A DNA stretch of 14,291 bases from Actinomycetes bacterium (GTDB lineage Bacteria; Actinomycetota; Acidimicrobiia; Acidimicrobiales; RAAP-2). The notes below the pieces were generated by a model, which saw only the letters and a list, made by a program, of their open reading frames with translations, ran no database searches and was not told the DNA's origin. Numbering within the stretch: position 1 is the stretch's first letter; the number at the start of each line of letters is the position of its first letter. This document shows positions 5,794-12,313 of the stretch, piece by piece. Position numbers and translations under genes: made by a program. Location: positions 1 through 14,291 of the forward strand of contig JAJZSX010000022.1 of assembly GCA_021849435.1 (NCBI GenBank). Reading direction: 5' to 3'.

Positions 5794-6939
5794 GTGACGC
5801 GCGTTCGAAACCAAAGAGTTCGAGTGATCTTCGCCCTCCTTTTATCGATGGCGGTACCGTTCTCGTACATGGTGGCGAACCCTGCCGCTGCCTCATCGAC
5901 CAGCCCGTCGCCCACTCAGATGACTCCCGTGACGCTGGCACGAGTACCCGGTACGGCAATCGTTTACTTGATGGGCTACGTCAAATGCGGTCCAAAACTT
6001 TGTTTGCGGCTCGCGCGAACGACTGATAATGGTGCCACCTTCACCGCTGTGACGCCACCTCCCGTAGCGGGTGGAACCCAAGTCCAATACGTGAACAGTT
6101 ACGAACTCGACTTCGCGAATCCCGAAGTCGGGTTTGCAGAGGTGGGACTGGTCTCCCCCTCAACGTTCTACGTCACATTCAACGGCGCGAAAACGTGGCA
6201 CAAAAGGAAGATGCCCTTTGGTAATCGAATCGCAGGGTTCGCCACGACATCGAAGAACGTCTATGCGGTGACGGTGAACTTCGACAAGAAACTAAACGGG
6301 GGCGACGGTGGCAACAAGGACTACCGGCTCGCGCAGTCGTCGCTCACGTCACTTCATTGGTCGAGTACACCTATACCTAACAGCAACTTCACTTGGGGTT
6401 TTCTCGGACCCATCGCGGCCTTTGGCTCCAACGTCTGGATCTCCGAACAGCGCAGCCACGATCTACTTGTGCGATCTCATAACTCTGGCAAGACCCTGAC
6501 GACCTTGGTCCTTCCAGATTCAACCCTCGGGAGCACAGCTGGTTGCGCGTTGACAGCGACGTCTCTCGTGACACTTTGGGCGCAGTGTCCCACCGGGATG
6601 GATCTTCAGTTCTATTACTCGGACGACGGCGGTGCCCGATGGACTCTCATCGACCCGGTATCGCAGATCTCCGGCACGGGGGGAGGATACTTTGATCCGG
6701 TCTCTAGCAACCTTGGATACCTCGATGTAGGTCTTCTGCACGGCGACCTCTATCGCATTACGAACGACGCTCACTCCGCCACGTTGGTGGGCACCTTCAA
6801 GTGCGTTGACGTCAACCCCCTCGTCTTCACAAGCGAAGCGGACGGCCTGGCTCTGTGCGGAGGAAACTACAGTCCCCCGTCTCGAATCTTTCGCACAAGG
6901 AACGGAGGAGCAACGTGGACTCGCGTGACCATCTTCTAG
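5794..6939 (+). CDS. Secreted Asp-box/BNR-like propeller protein
   Basis: This 381-residue protein starts at GTG 5794, preceded by AAGGTGGAG. Residues 1-34 form a signal peptide: basic MTRVRNQRVR, hydrophobic VIFALLLSMAVPFSYMV, then NPAAASS near the cleavage site. Asp-box-like motifs appear at TDNGATF (77-83), FNGAKTW (129-135), SDDGGARW (276-283) and TRNGGATW (368-375), the last closing the protein as in propellers that join first and last strands. Several cysteines (65, 70, 251, 265, 337, 355) could pair outside the cell. It resembles the partial gene at 1-1105 in type, but not closely in sequence. It is divergent from fic across 222 bp that contain the operator cluster, so co-regulation is possible but unproven. 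No catalytic residues are evident; function unknown. Confidence 0.8.
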   Translation: MTRVRNQRVRVIFALLLSMAVPFSYMVANPAAASSTSPSPTQMTPVTLARVPGTAIVYLMGYVKCGPKLCLRLARTTDNGATFTAVTPPPVAGGTQVQYVNSYELDFANPEVGFAEVGLVSPSTFYVTFNGAKTWHKRKMPFGNRIAGFATTSKNVYAVTVNFDKKLNGGDGGNKDYRLAQSSLTSLHWSSTPIPNSNFTWGFLGPIAAFGSNVWISEQRSHDLLVRSHNSGKTLTTLVLPDSTLGSTAGCALTATSLVTLWAQCPTGMDLQFYYSDDGGARWTLIDPVSQISGTGGGYFDPVSSNLGYLDVGLLHGDLYRITNDAHSATLVGTFKCVDVNPLVFTSEADGLALCGGNYSPPSRIFRTRNGGATWTRVTIF

Positions 6940-6979
6940 ACAGGTCCGAACAGCGCACCGTCAATTCAGCCCAAACTGA

Positions 6980-7090
6980 TCAAGCAGTCACGCGATCAAC
7001 AAGCTTCAATTCAGCCCCAAGTGCATCGGCGATACGAATGAGCGTCTTTTCGGTGGGGTTGGCCGGTTCAGACAGTGAATCTGAAGCGTC
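6980..7090 (-). pseudogene. C-terminal stub of an XRE/HTH-type regulator, cut at the tRNA junction
   Basis: The minus strand reads DASDSLSEPANPTEKTL then IRIADALGAELKLVDRVTA and a TGA stop at 6982-6980. The sequence PTEKTLIRIADALGAELKL matches the end of XRE-family helix-turn-helix domains (PSLETLxRIADALGVxL). The reading frame is cut directly at the tRNA 3' end, so the helix-turn-helix start, promoter and start codon are missing. It is probably the remnant of a regulator or antitoxin gene of an element that recombined at this att site. Confidence 0.7.
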
Positions 7091-7091
7091 G

Positions 7092-7164
7092 TAGGGCCGG
7101 TGGGGATCGAACCCACGACCGAGGGATTATGAGTCCCCTGCTCTAACCACTGAGCTACGGCCCC
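7092..7164 (-). tRNA. tRNA with CAT anticodon (tRNA-Met, or lysidine-type tRNA-Ile2)
   Basis: The 73-nt minus-strand sequence folds as a full cloverleaf: acceptor GGGGCCG with CGGCCCT (one terminal G-T pair), D arm TAGCTCAGTGGTTAGAGCA, anticodon loop CTCATAA, T arm GTGGG-TTCGATC-CCCAC, discriminator A. The D arm and its short D loop match E. coli tRNA-Ile2 (ileX) better than elongator Met, so the CAT may be modified by TilS to read AUA; sequence alone does not settle this. CCA is not encoded (the 3' flank is CGA). Its 3' half is the attachment site for two tandem segments. Confidence 0.93.
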
Positions 7165-7274
7165 GCAACATGTGGCGCATCCGCACCGCGATGAGCCACT
7201 AGCAACCTATCGAACTTGGCCCATCCGCCACCGCACTGCTCCCACGTTGTCCTGCAACAGGCTCGCAATTAGAG

Positions 7275-7347
7275 CTCCCAGAGCAGGACTCGAACCTGCA
7301 ACCTAGCGATTAACAGTCGCTTGCTCTGCCAATTGAGCTATCTGGGA
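7275..7347 (-). tRNA. tRNA-Asn (anticodon GTT)
   Basis: The 73-nt minus-strand cloverleaf has acceptor TCCCAGA with TCTGGGA, D arm TAGCTCAATTGGCAGAGCA, anticodon loop CTGTTAA (GTT), T arm GCAGG-TTCGAGT-CCTGC and discriminator G. CCA is not encoded. It lies 110 bp upstream of the CAT tRNA and 42 bp downstream of the sigma-like gene, all on the minus strand, so joint transcription is possible. Confidence 0.97.
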
Positions 7348-7389
7348 CCGCACCCGAGGGCACCGCAACACTAGCACCCGAACTCCTCG

Positions 7390-8187
7390 TCACTGCAGGT
7401 CGAACCACGCTTGGAGCCGTTCTGCGTCCTCGCTCTCTCGCACCGCCCGACGGCTGCGCTCGATCCGCTTCGCCATGCCCTGCCGCGTGATCGAATGGGC
7501 AGACGCCAACTCTTCCAACGTCGTCGTGCGAAACGTGTACTGCCAGAAGTCGTCGAAATCGGGCCCACAGATGCGCTTCAACGCGTCGATCACCCACGAC
7601 GGTGCCTCAGGCGGTCCCTCGGCGCCACCAGAATCCGCGAGGTCGGGCAACGGTGATTCGTGGAAACGTCGCCGTACCAGCTCGCGACTCATCTCCATGA
7701 TCTCGTCTGCTCTAGCTGGCGATACTCCAAGGTGTGCGGCGATCTCCCGCCGCGACGGCGGACGCGTTCGTGAGCGCTCGAATCGCTGGAGCGCGACGAC
7801 GAGTCGCATCTCGCCATCGGTCAGACCCGCCTGCTGTTGCACCGCCTGATTGACGAGCTTGGTAATCCAGTAGTTCGCGTATGTCGCGAACCGGACACCA
7901 CGCGCCGGATCGAACCGACGTAGCGCGTTGACGAGGCCTTCCACGCCCGCAGCTTCCAGCTCTTCGTTTCCGAATCGGTAGCCACGTTCGTTGACCCGGG
8001 CGCGCACAAGCCCACAGGTCGCCCGCAGCAAGGTCGACTCTGCCTCCTGACCGGCCTGTCGCTGTCGCAGCAGTCGTCGTCGCACCGACAGGTCGACGAC
8101 GGAGGCGAGCGCGGCCTCGGCCTCGCGGCCCCGAACGATGATCGGGTAGAGACGCCGCTCCTCGTCGATGCTGAGGGGCTCGGTCAT
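7390..8187 (-). CDS. Sigma-70-family RNA polymerase sigma factor, short and divergent
   Basis: This 265-residue protein has sigma region 2 at about 50-118 (LLRATCGLVRARVNERGY, LEAAGVEGLVNALRRFDPAR, then GVRFATYANYWITKLVNQAV), a region 3-like helix-turn-helix at about 125-175 (PPSRREIAAHLGVSPARADEI), and region 4 at about 200-255 with a helix-turn-helix (TTLEELASAHSITRQGMAKR). It lacks the long N-terminal region 1.1 of primary sigma factors, and the region 2.4 segment is unusual (TKLVNQAVQQQ in place of the common RQAIRRA). It follows dnaG, where rpoD sits in the classical rpsU-dnaG-rpoD operon, but by size and sequence it looks like an alternative sigma factor. ATG at 8187 was chosen because GGGGGA lies 6 nt upstream. 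GTG at 8223, overlapping the dnaG stop as GTGA, is an alternative with no ribosome site. Likely co-transcribed with dnaG. Confidence 0.85.
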   Translation of the reverse strand: MTEPLSIDEERRLYPIIVRGREAEAALASVVDLSVRRRLLRQRQAGQEAESTLLRATCGLVRARVNERGYRFGNEELEAAGVEGLVNALRRFDPARGVRFATYANYWITKLVNQAVQQQAGLTDGEMRLVVALQRFERSRTRPPSRREIAAHLGVSPARADEIMEMSRELVRRRFHESPLPDLADSGGAEGPPEAPSWVIDALKRICGPDFDDFWQYTFRTTTLEELASAHSITRQGMAKRIERSRRAVRESEDAERLQAWFDLQ

Positions 8188-8219
8188 CGAGAGTCCCCCG
8201 ACGATGCGTCGTGACGGGG

Positions 8220-10028
8220 TCACGTTGATTGCGTGGCCATGCGACCAACGAGCCAGTCGCGAAGCGACGCCTCCGCCGACTCGCTCTGATCCGTTCCGAG
8301 CAACGCGAGTCGAACCTTCACATCACGAATCACGGCGACCGCGACGTCCGGTGCCACCGAACCGTCGCGCAGGTCACGCTCGAGCTCGTGCAACGCGACG
8401 TCAGCGGCGTGACGCAGAAGTTGCGCGACGACTGCCGCCACCGCGCTGTCCGACGGGTTTGAACCCGGGTCGTCTACGACGACCTCGCTAAGCACGCGGG
8501 CGGCGTCCTCGAGCCCTTGGTGGTCGAGTCGCTCGATGATGGTCGACATCGACTCGCCCGTAGTGAGCGCGATGAACGCGTCACGCTGAACGTCGTGGAC
8601 GAAGTACGAGGGGTCAAAACGCCGTCGCACGTCAGGAAAATGCACACAGAGTCGCAACGCCTCCAACCCCGGTCGCGGGAGCCGGTCGGTGACCGGACGA
8701 TTCACGGCGACGATCGGCGTGACGCGCACCTCGCCTCGGGCCACGTCGCTGACACGCGCGCGCAGTGGCGCTACGTCCAGACGAAGACGGTCAGCCACCT
8801 GCATGACGTACTGGTCGCGCACCAGATCACTCGGGTGCTCGGCGATGACGGTAATCGCCCGCTCGCCAGCCCGAGCCCGACCCTCGGGCGTACCGAAGTC
8901 GGCGGACTCGAGAACGCGTTCGAGGCGGAACTGCAGAAACGGGACGGCGTCGGCGACGCACTGACGCAACGCGGCGGGATCGCGCTGTGCGAGTTCGGCG
9001 GGATCGCTGCCCTCAGGCATTCGCGCGACCGCGACGTCGACCTCGTGCTGGCGTTCCCACTGATACACCGAGGCGGCCGCGCTCTGACCGGCCTGGTCCG
9101 CGTCGTAGGCGAGAACAATACGCTTGGCGAAGTTGCGCATCGTCCGAAAGTGCTCCTCGCCGAGAGCGGTACCGCAGGTGGCGACCGCCCGTGGCATCCC
9201 CGCACCGAAGAACGCGATGACGTCGGTGTAACCCTCGCACACGATGATCTCACCGGACCGGATGATGTCATCTTTCGCCCAATTCAAAGCGTAGAGGGTT
9301 CGCCGCTTCGAGTAGATCGGGGTCTCGGGGCTGTTCTTGTACTTCGCCGGTGGGGTGCCGTCAGCTCTCGTAGCCCCGGGCATGATCCGCCCGCCCATCG
9401 CGATTGCCTTGCCGCTCGGGTCGAAGATGGGAAAGATAAGGCGCGCCCGCATCGCGTCCTGCTTTCGTCCCCGTTGGTTCACGAACCCGAGACCGGTACC
9501 GGCCAGTACCGCCTCGTCGAGGTGCAGGGCGTTCGCGAGCGCGTCCCACTGGTCGGGCGCCCAGCCAAGACGAAACTGACGCGCGATATCCCCGCTGATA
9601 CCCCGGCTCCGCAGGTAGTCACGCGCTACCCGGGCGTCTGGAGACTCGAGGAGCCGACGGTGATACCAGTCAACCGCCCGTTCCATCGCGTCGAGGAGTC
9701 GCTGGCGCTCCTTGCGTTCCTTGGATGCGTTGGCGTCCTCATGGAGCTCGATGCCGCAACGCTCCGCGAGCAGTCGGACGGCGTCGACGAAGTCCAGGTG
9801 CATCGTCTCGCGCACCCAGGTGATCTGGTCGCCCGCCACGCGGCAGCCAAAGCAGTAGTACCGCCCCTCTTCGGCGTTGACCGAGAAGGACGGGGTCTTC
9901 TCCCCGTGGAACGGGCACAGGCCGGTCCAGCGGCGTCCGGTCTTTTTGAGCGCGACCTGCTCGGTGATCAAGGCGACGATGTCAGTAGCGGCGCGCACCG
10001 CCGCGATGTCGCTGTCCGAGATGGCCAT
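8220..10028 (-). CDS. dnaG: DNA primase DnaG
   Basis: DnaG makes the RNA primers for chromosome replication at the fork, working with the replicative helicase. The 602 residues have the family's usual length and order. The N-terminal CHC2 zinc finger is complete (CPFH 38-41, CFGC 59-62, giving Cys38, His41, Cys59, Cys62). The primase core carries RARLIFPIFD (194-203) and GGRI (212-215). The TOPRIM domain has EGYTD (265-269) and the metal-binding YDAD (308-311). The C-terminal part (about 450-602) is the less conserved helicase-interaction region. ATG at 10028 starts the typical MAISDSDIAAVR; upstream in-frame sequence (to 10136) is not primase-like and overlaps the divergent gene. A TACCGT box 6 nt before the ATG suggests leaderless transcription. 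The sigma-like gene follows on the same strand. Confidence 0.97.
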   Translation of the reverse strand: MAISDSDIAAVRAATDIVALITEQVALKKTGRRWTGLCPFHGEKTPSFSVNAEEGRYYCFGCRVAGDQITWVRETMHLDFVDAVRLLAERCGIELHEDANASKERKERQRLLDAMERAVDWYHRRLLESPDARVARDYLRSRGISGDIARQFRLGWAPDQWDALANALHLDEAVLAGTGLGFVNQRGRKQDAMRARLIFPIFDPSGKAIAMGGRIMPGATRADGTPPAKYKNSPETPIYSKRRTLYALNWAKDDIIRSGEIIVCEGYTDVIAFFGAGMPRAVATCGTALGEEHFRTMRNFAKRIVLAYDADQAGQSAAASVYQWERQHEVDVAVARMPEGSDPAELAQRDPAALRQCVADAVPFLQFRLERVLESADFGTPEGRARAGERAITVIAEHPSDLVRDQYVMQVADRLRLDVAPLRARVSDVARGEVRVTPIVAVNRPVTDRLPRPGLEALRLCVHFPDVRRRFDPSYFVHDVQRDAFIALTTGESMSTIIERLDHQGLEDAARVLSEVVVDDPGSNPSDSAVAAVVAQLLRHAADVALHELERDLRDGSVAPDVAVAVIRDVKVRLALLGTDQSESAEASLRDWLVGRMATQST

Positions 10029-10034
10029 GGCTAG

Positions 10035-10040
10035 ACGGTA
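10035..10040 (-). promoter_or_regulatory. Candidate -10 box of dnaG (leaderless)
   Basis: TACCGT on the minus strand fits the actinobacterial TANNNT pattern and ends 6 nt before the dnaG ATG, putting the transcription start at the codon. A GAGGCGG upstream would be too far (12 nt) for a normal Shine-Dalgarno. No convincing -35. Inference. Confidence 0.45.
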
Positions 10041-10072
10041 CCGCCTCGACGGTGTTCGACCGTCGCTGGCGG
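10041..10072. promoter_or_regulatory. Inverted repeat between divergent dnaG and ABC exporter promoters
   Basis: CGACGGT (10047-10053) and ACCGTCG (10059-10065) form a perfect 7-bp inverted repeat around GTTCG. It extends outward with CCGCC (10041-10045) and GGCGG (10068-10072), interrupted by 1 and 2 bases. It sits between the two candidate -10 boxes, so it fits an operator for one or both genes. Terminator function is unlikely because the genes diverge. Confidence 0.5.
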
Positions 10073-10081
10073 TGGTGTCCC

Positions 10082-10087
10082 TAGACT
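10082..10087 (+). promoter_or_regulatory. Candidate -10 box of the ABC exporter operon (leaderless)
   Basis: TAGACT ends 6 nt before the GTG start at 10094 and no Shine-Dalgarno is present (GCCTCC intervenes). The expected transcription start falls on the start codon. The -35 region is not recognisable. Confidence 0.5.
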
Positions 10088-10093
10088 GCCTCC

Positions 10094-11083
10094 GTGTCCG
10101 ACTTCGCCGTAGAAGCCCGATCGATCGTCCGAACATTCAAGGACGGCACCGTGCGCGCGCTCGATGACGTGTCGCTCCACGTGGCGCGAGGCGAGGTCTT
10201 TGGACTGCTCGGGCCCAACGGTTCGGGAAAGACCACGATGGTCCGTATCCTCTCGACCATCCTCGCCCCGGACTCCGGCTCGGCCACCGTGAACGGCTTC
10301 GACGTCGTGCGCCAGGCCGACGCGGTTCGTCGCAGCATTGGACTCGCTGGCCAATACGCCACGGTGGATGAGAATCTGACCGGATTCGAGAACCTCAGGA
10401 TGATCGGTCGACTCAACCACTTGGACCGGGCCACGGTCCGCCGACGCGCGAACGAGTTACTCGAACAGTTCGGACTGGCCGATGCGGCGACGAGAAACGT
10501 CAAGACCTACTCGGGCGGGATGCGTCGTCGCCTCGACTTGGCCGCCGCACTCGTGGCCACTCCCCCACTGCTGTTCCTCGATGAGCCGACCACCGGACTG
10601 GACCCCCAGAGCCGTCAGGACCTCTGGGCCATCATCGAACAGTTGGTCGAAGACGGCACGACCGTGCTCTTGACGACCCAGTACCTCGAAGAGGCTGACC
10701 GGCTGGCGAAACAACTCGTCGTACTCGACCACGGCCACATCATCGCCCAGGGAACTTCCCGGGAGCTGAAGACCCGCCTCGGTGCGACGGTGCTCGAACT
10801 CACGTTCGAATCAACCGACGACGCCGCACGTGGGGCCGAAATCTTGCGCGCCGTGGCGGGCAACGCGATGAACGTTGAGGGGACGGTGGTGGAATACACG
10901 GTCGACGGTGGGCCCGCTGCGGCCGCGGACGCGCTGCGCCGCCTCGACGGTGCGAACATCGCCCTCGCGGGACTCGTCCTACGCGAGCCGAGTCTGGATG
11001 ACGTCTTCTTGAGTCTCACCGGGCATAGGGCCGAGGACGAGGTCGTGAAGCCGGCTCCTGTCACGCGATCGGGCCGGCGATGA
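10094..11083 (+). CDS. ABC exporter ATP-binding protein, DrrA/daunorubicin-resistance type
   Basis: This 329-residue cytoplasmic ATPase powers the permease encoded next to it. Walker A GPNGSGKT (40-47), Q-loop Gln87 (AGQYATVDENLTG), signature YSGGM (139-143) and Walker B with LFLDEPTTGLD (160-170) are all present. The H-loop position carries Gln (TTQYLEEAD, Gln196), which is usual in DrrA-type ATPases. The C-terminal 90 residues match the extension found in this family (EPSLDDVFLSLTGH near the end). The stop overlaps the permease start as ATGA, so translation is probably coupled. The family exports drugs, lipids or secondary metabolites; the substrate cannot be read here. GTG at 10094 is the start because it directly precedes the family N terminus (SDFAVEARSIVRTFKDGT). 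Confidence 0.93.
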   Translation: MSDFAVEARSIVRTFKDGTVRALDDVSLHVARGEVFGLLGPNGSGKTTMVRILSTILAPDSGSATVNGFDVVRQADAVRRSIGLAGQYATVDENLTGFENLRMIGRLNHLDRATVRRRANELLEQFGLADAATRNVKTYSGGMRRRLDLAAALVATPPLLFLDEPTTGLDPQSRQDLWAIIEQLVEDGTTVLLTTQYLEEADRLAKQLVVLDHGHIIAQGTSRELKTRLGATVLELTFESTDDAARGAEILRAVAGNAMNVEGTVVEYTVDGGPAAAADALRRLDGANIALAGLVLREPSLDDVFLSLTGHRAEDEVVKPAPVTRSGRR

Positions 11084-11871
11084 ACGCCCCGACCCAGACC
11101 GCCAAGGGGAACCTACGGTGGGTAGCGATCGACATCTGGACGATCGCTCGACGCAATCTGCTCACCCTGATACGGATTCCAATTTCGCTCGTCTTCGCCA
11201 TCGTTCAACCGGTGATGTTCGTGCTGTTATTCCGCTACGTATTCGGTGGCGCGATCCATATCGACCATGGTCAGTACGTCAACTTTCTGATCCCGGGCAT
11301 TCTCGTTCAGACGACGATCTTCGGAGCCGTCGGAACCGCCATCGGTCTCGCCGAAGACCTCCAACGGGGGCTCATCGAACGCTTCCGCGCACTGCCCATG
11401 GCCCGCACCGCCGTGCTCGGGGGACGCACCGTGGCGGACCTTGCTCGAAACATCCTCGTGCTGATCGTCATCACGGTGGTCGGTTTCGCGGTGGGGTTCC
11501 GTCCGCATGGTGGCGTCGGGCCGTACCTCGAAGCGAGCCTGCTCATGCTCTTCTTCGCCTACGCGCTCTCGTGGGGCTTCGCCTTCGTCGGCCTGGCCGC
11601 ACCCAACTCAGAGACCGCCCAGGCGATGACGTTTCCGATCATCTTCCCCATCACCTTCGCCTCCTCGATCTTCGTCCAGGTCCAATCGATGCCCTGGTGG
11701 TTGCAGGACTTCGCGCGCAATCAACCGGTCTCACAAGCAGCAAACGCGGTCCGTGGCTTGATGCTCGGCACCCCGACGGGCAACTCGGTGTGGCTGACTC
11801 TCATCTGGGGCACCGGCGCGCTACTCGTGCTCGCACCGCTCGCGACGATGCGCTACCGAAGGGCTGCGTGA
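11080..11871 (+). CDS. ABC-2 type exporter permease, DrrB-like
   Basis: This 263-residue integral membrane protein has about six hydrophobic segments: near 33-53, 67-90, 122-140, 151-173, 183-200 and 237-254. The conserved cytoplasmic-loop pattern of ABC-2 permeases is present (LIERFRALPMARTAVLGGRT, 98-117). It forms the translocation path with the ATPase encoded immediately upstream (4-bp overlap). The segment MPWWLQDFARNQPVSQAANA (204-223) is typical of DrrB-type members. It is followed after 3 bp by a thioesterase gene. Confidence 0.92.
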   Translation: MNAPTQTAKGNLRWVAIDIWTIARRNLLTLIRIPISLVFAIVQPVMFVLLFRYVFGGAIHIDHGQYVNFLIPGILVQTTIFGAVGTAIGLAEDLQRGLIERFRALPMARTAVLGGRTVADLARNILVLIVITVVGFAVGFRPHGGVGPYLEASLLMLFFAYALSWGFAFVGLAAPNSETAQAMTFPIIFPITFASSIFVQVQSMPWWLQDFARNQPVSQAANAVRGLMLGTPTGNSVWLTLIWGTGALLVLAPLATMRYRRAA

Positions 11872-11874
11872 ACT

Positions 11875-12303
11875 ATGGTCGCACTGGACGCCGCCGAACT
11901 GCAGACCATCATGGTCGAAGCGTTCCCCGGAAACGTCGTGCCGATCGTGGAGACCGTCACGGACGAGTACGTCGTCGTGTGTCAGCCGGTCGACCTCCAG
12001 CACGGGCGTCCCGGCGGGACGCTGTCGGGTCCGACGATGATGATGCTGGCCGACACCGCCGCCTGGATGGCGATCCTCGCCCAGATCGGACCGGTGTTGC
12101 TCGCGGTGACCACGAGCCTGCACATTGACTTCCTGCGCAAACCGGCGCTACGCGACGTGATGGCCCGAGCACGAGTCCTCAAGCTCGGTCGCAAGTTGGC
12201 CGTGGCCGACGTCGAGATCTACTCGCGTGGCGAGACCGACCTCGTCGCCAAGGCCCAGGTCACGTACTCGCTCCCCTCATCGAAGGGACCGGCGCAAGAC
12301 TGA
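11875..12303 (+). CDS. Hotdog-fold thioesterase, PaaI/4HBT type
   Basis: This 142-residue protein has the length and pattern of PaaI-like acyl-CoA thioesterases. The core helix region GGTLSGPTMMMLADTAAW (48-65) carries Asp60 in the usual active-site area, and the following strand region reads VTTSLHIDFLRKP (78-90), then ARARVLKLGRKLAVADVEIY. These enzymes hydrolyse acyl- or aryl-CoA thioesters; the specific substrate is unknown. It starts 3 bp after the permease stop and is surely in the same operon, which hints that the exported compound or its precursor may be an acyl or aryl CoA product. That link is inference. It ends 10 bp before the convergent glyS stop, and no terminator hairpin was found between them. 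Confidence 0.88.
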   Translation: MVALDAAELQTIMVEAFPGNVVPIVETVTDEYVVVCQPVDLQHGRPGGTLSGPTMMMLADTAAWMAILAQIGPVLLAVTTSLHIDFLRKPALRDVMARARVLKLGRKLAVADVEIYSRGETDLVAKAQVTYSLPSSKGPAQD

Positions 12304-12313
12304 CGGTGCGGCG

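Larger units (their letters stand above)
4144..7133. mobile_element. Segment B: integrase-less tRNA-bounded islet with fic gene
   Basis: The segment lies between the middle att copy and the tRNA itself, whose 3' half (7091-7133) is the third att copy. Contents: a Fic-domain gene with an elaborate promoter, a divergent secreted BNR-like gene, and the C-terminal stub of an XRE regulator directly against the tRNA 3' end. No integrase is present, although integrases of tRNA-targeted elements usually sit beside an att site. It is probably a decayed or in-trans mobilised element. Confidence 0.65.

Noticed and set aside
5572..5814. 81-codon upstream extension of the Fic reading frame
   Set aside because: It would run through the perfect operator palindrome and the TATAAT box that ends 6 nt before GTG 5571. 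The extension has no Fic-like sequence and overlaps the divergent gene's start.
6961..7017. 12-bp direct repeat TCAATTCAGCCC at 6961-6972 and 7006-7017
   Set aside because: Too short and isolated to assign a role; noted only because it spans the end of the XRE stub.
8517..10034. Long plus-strand open frame (505 codons) opposite dnaG
   Set aside because: It is antisense to a clear DnaG with all motifs. The translation has no recognisable domain and is typical of a high-GC shadow frame.
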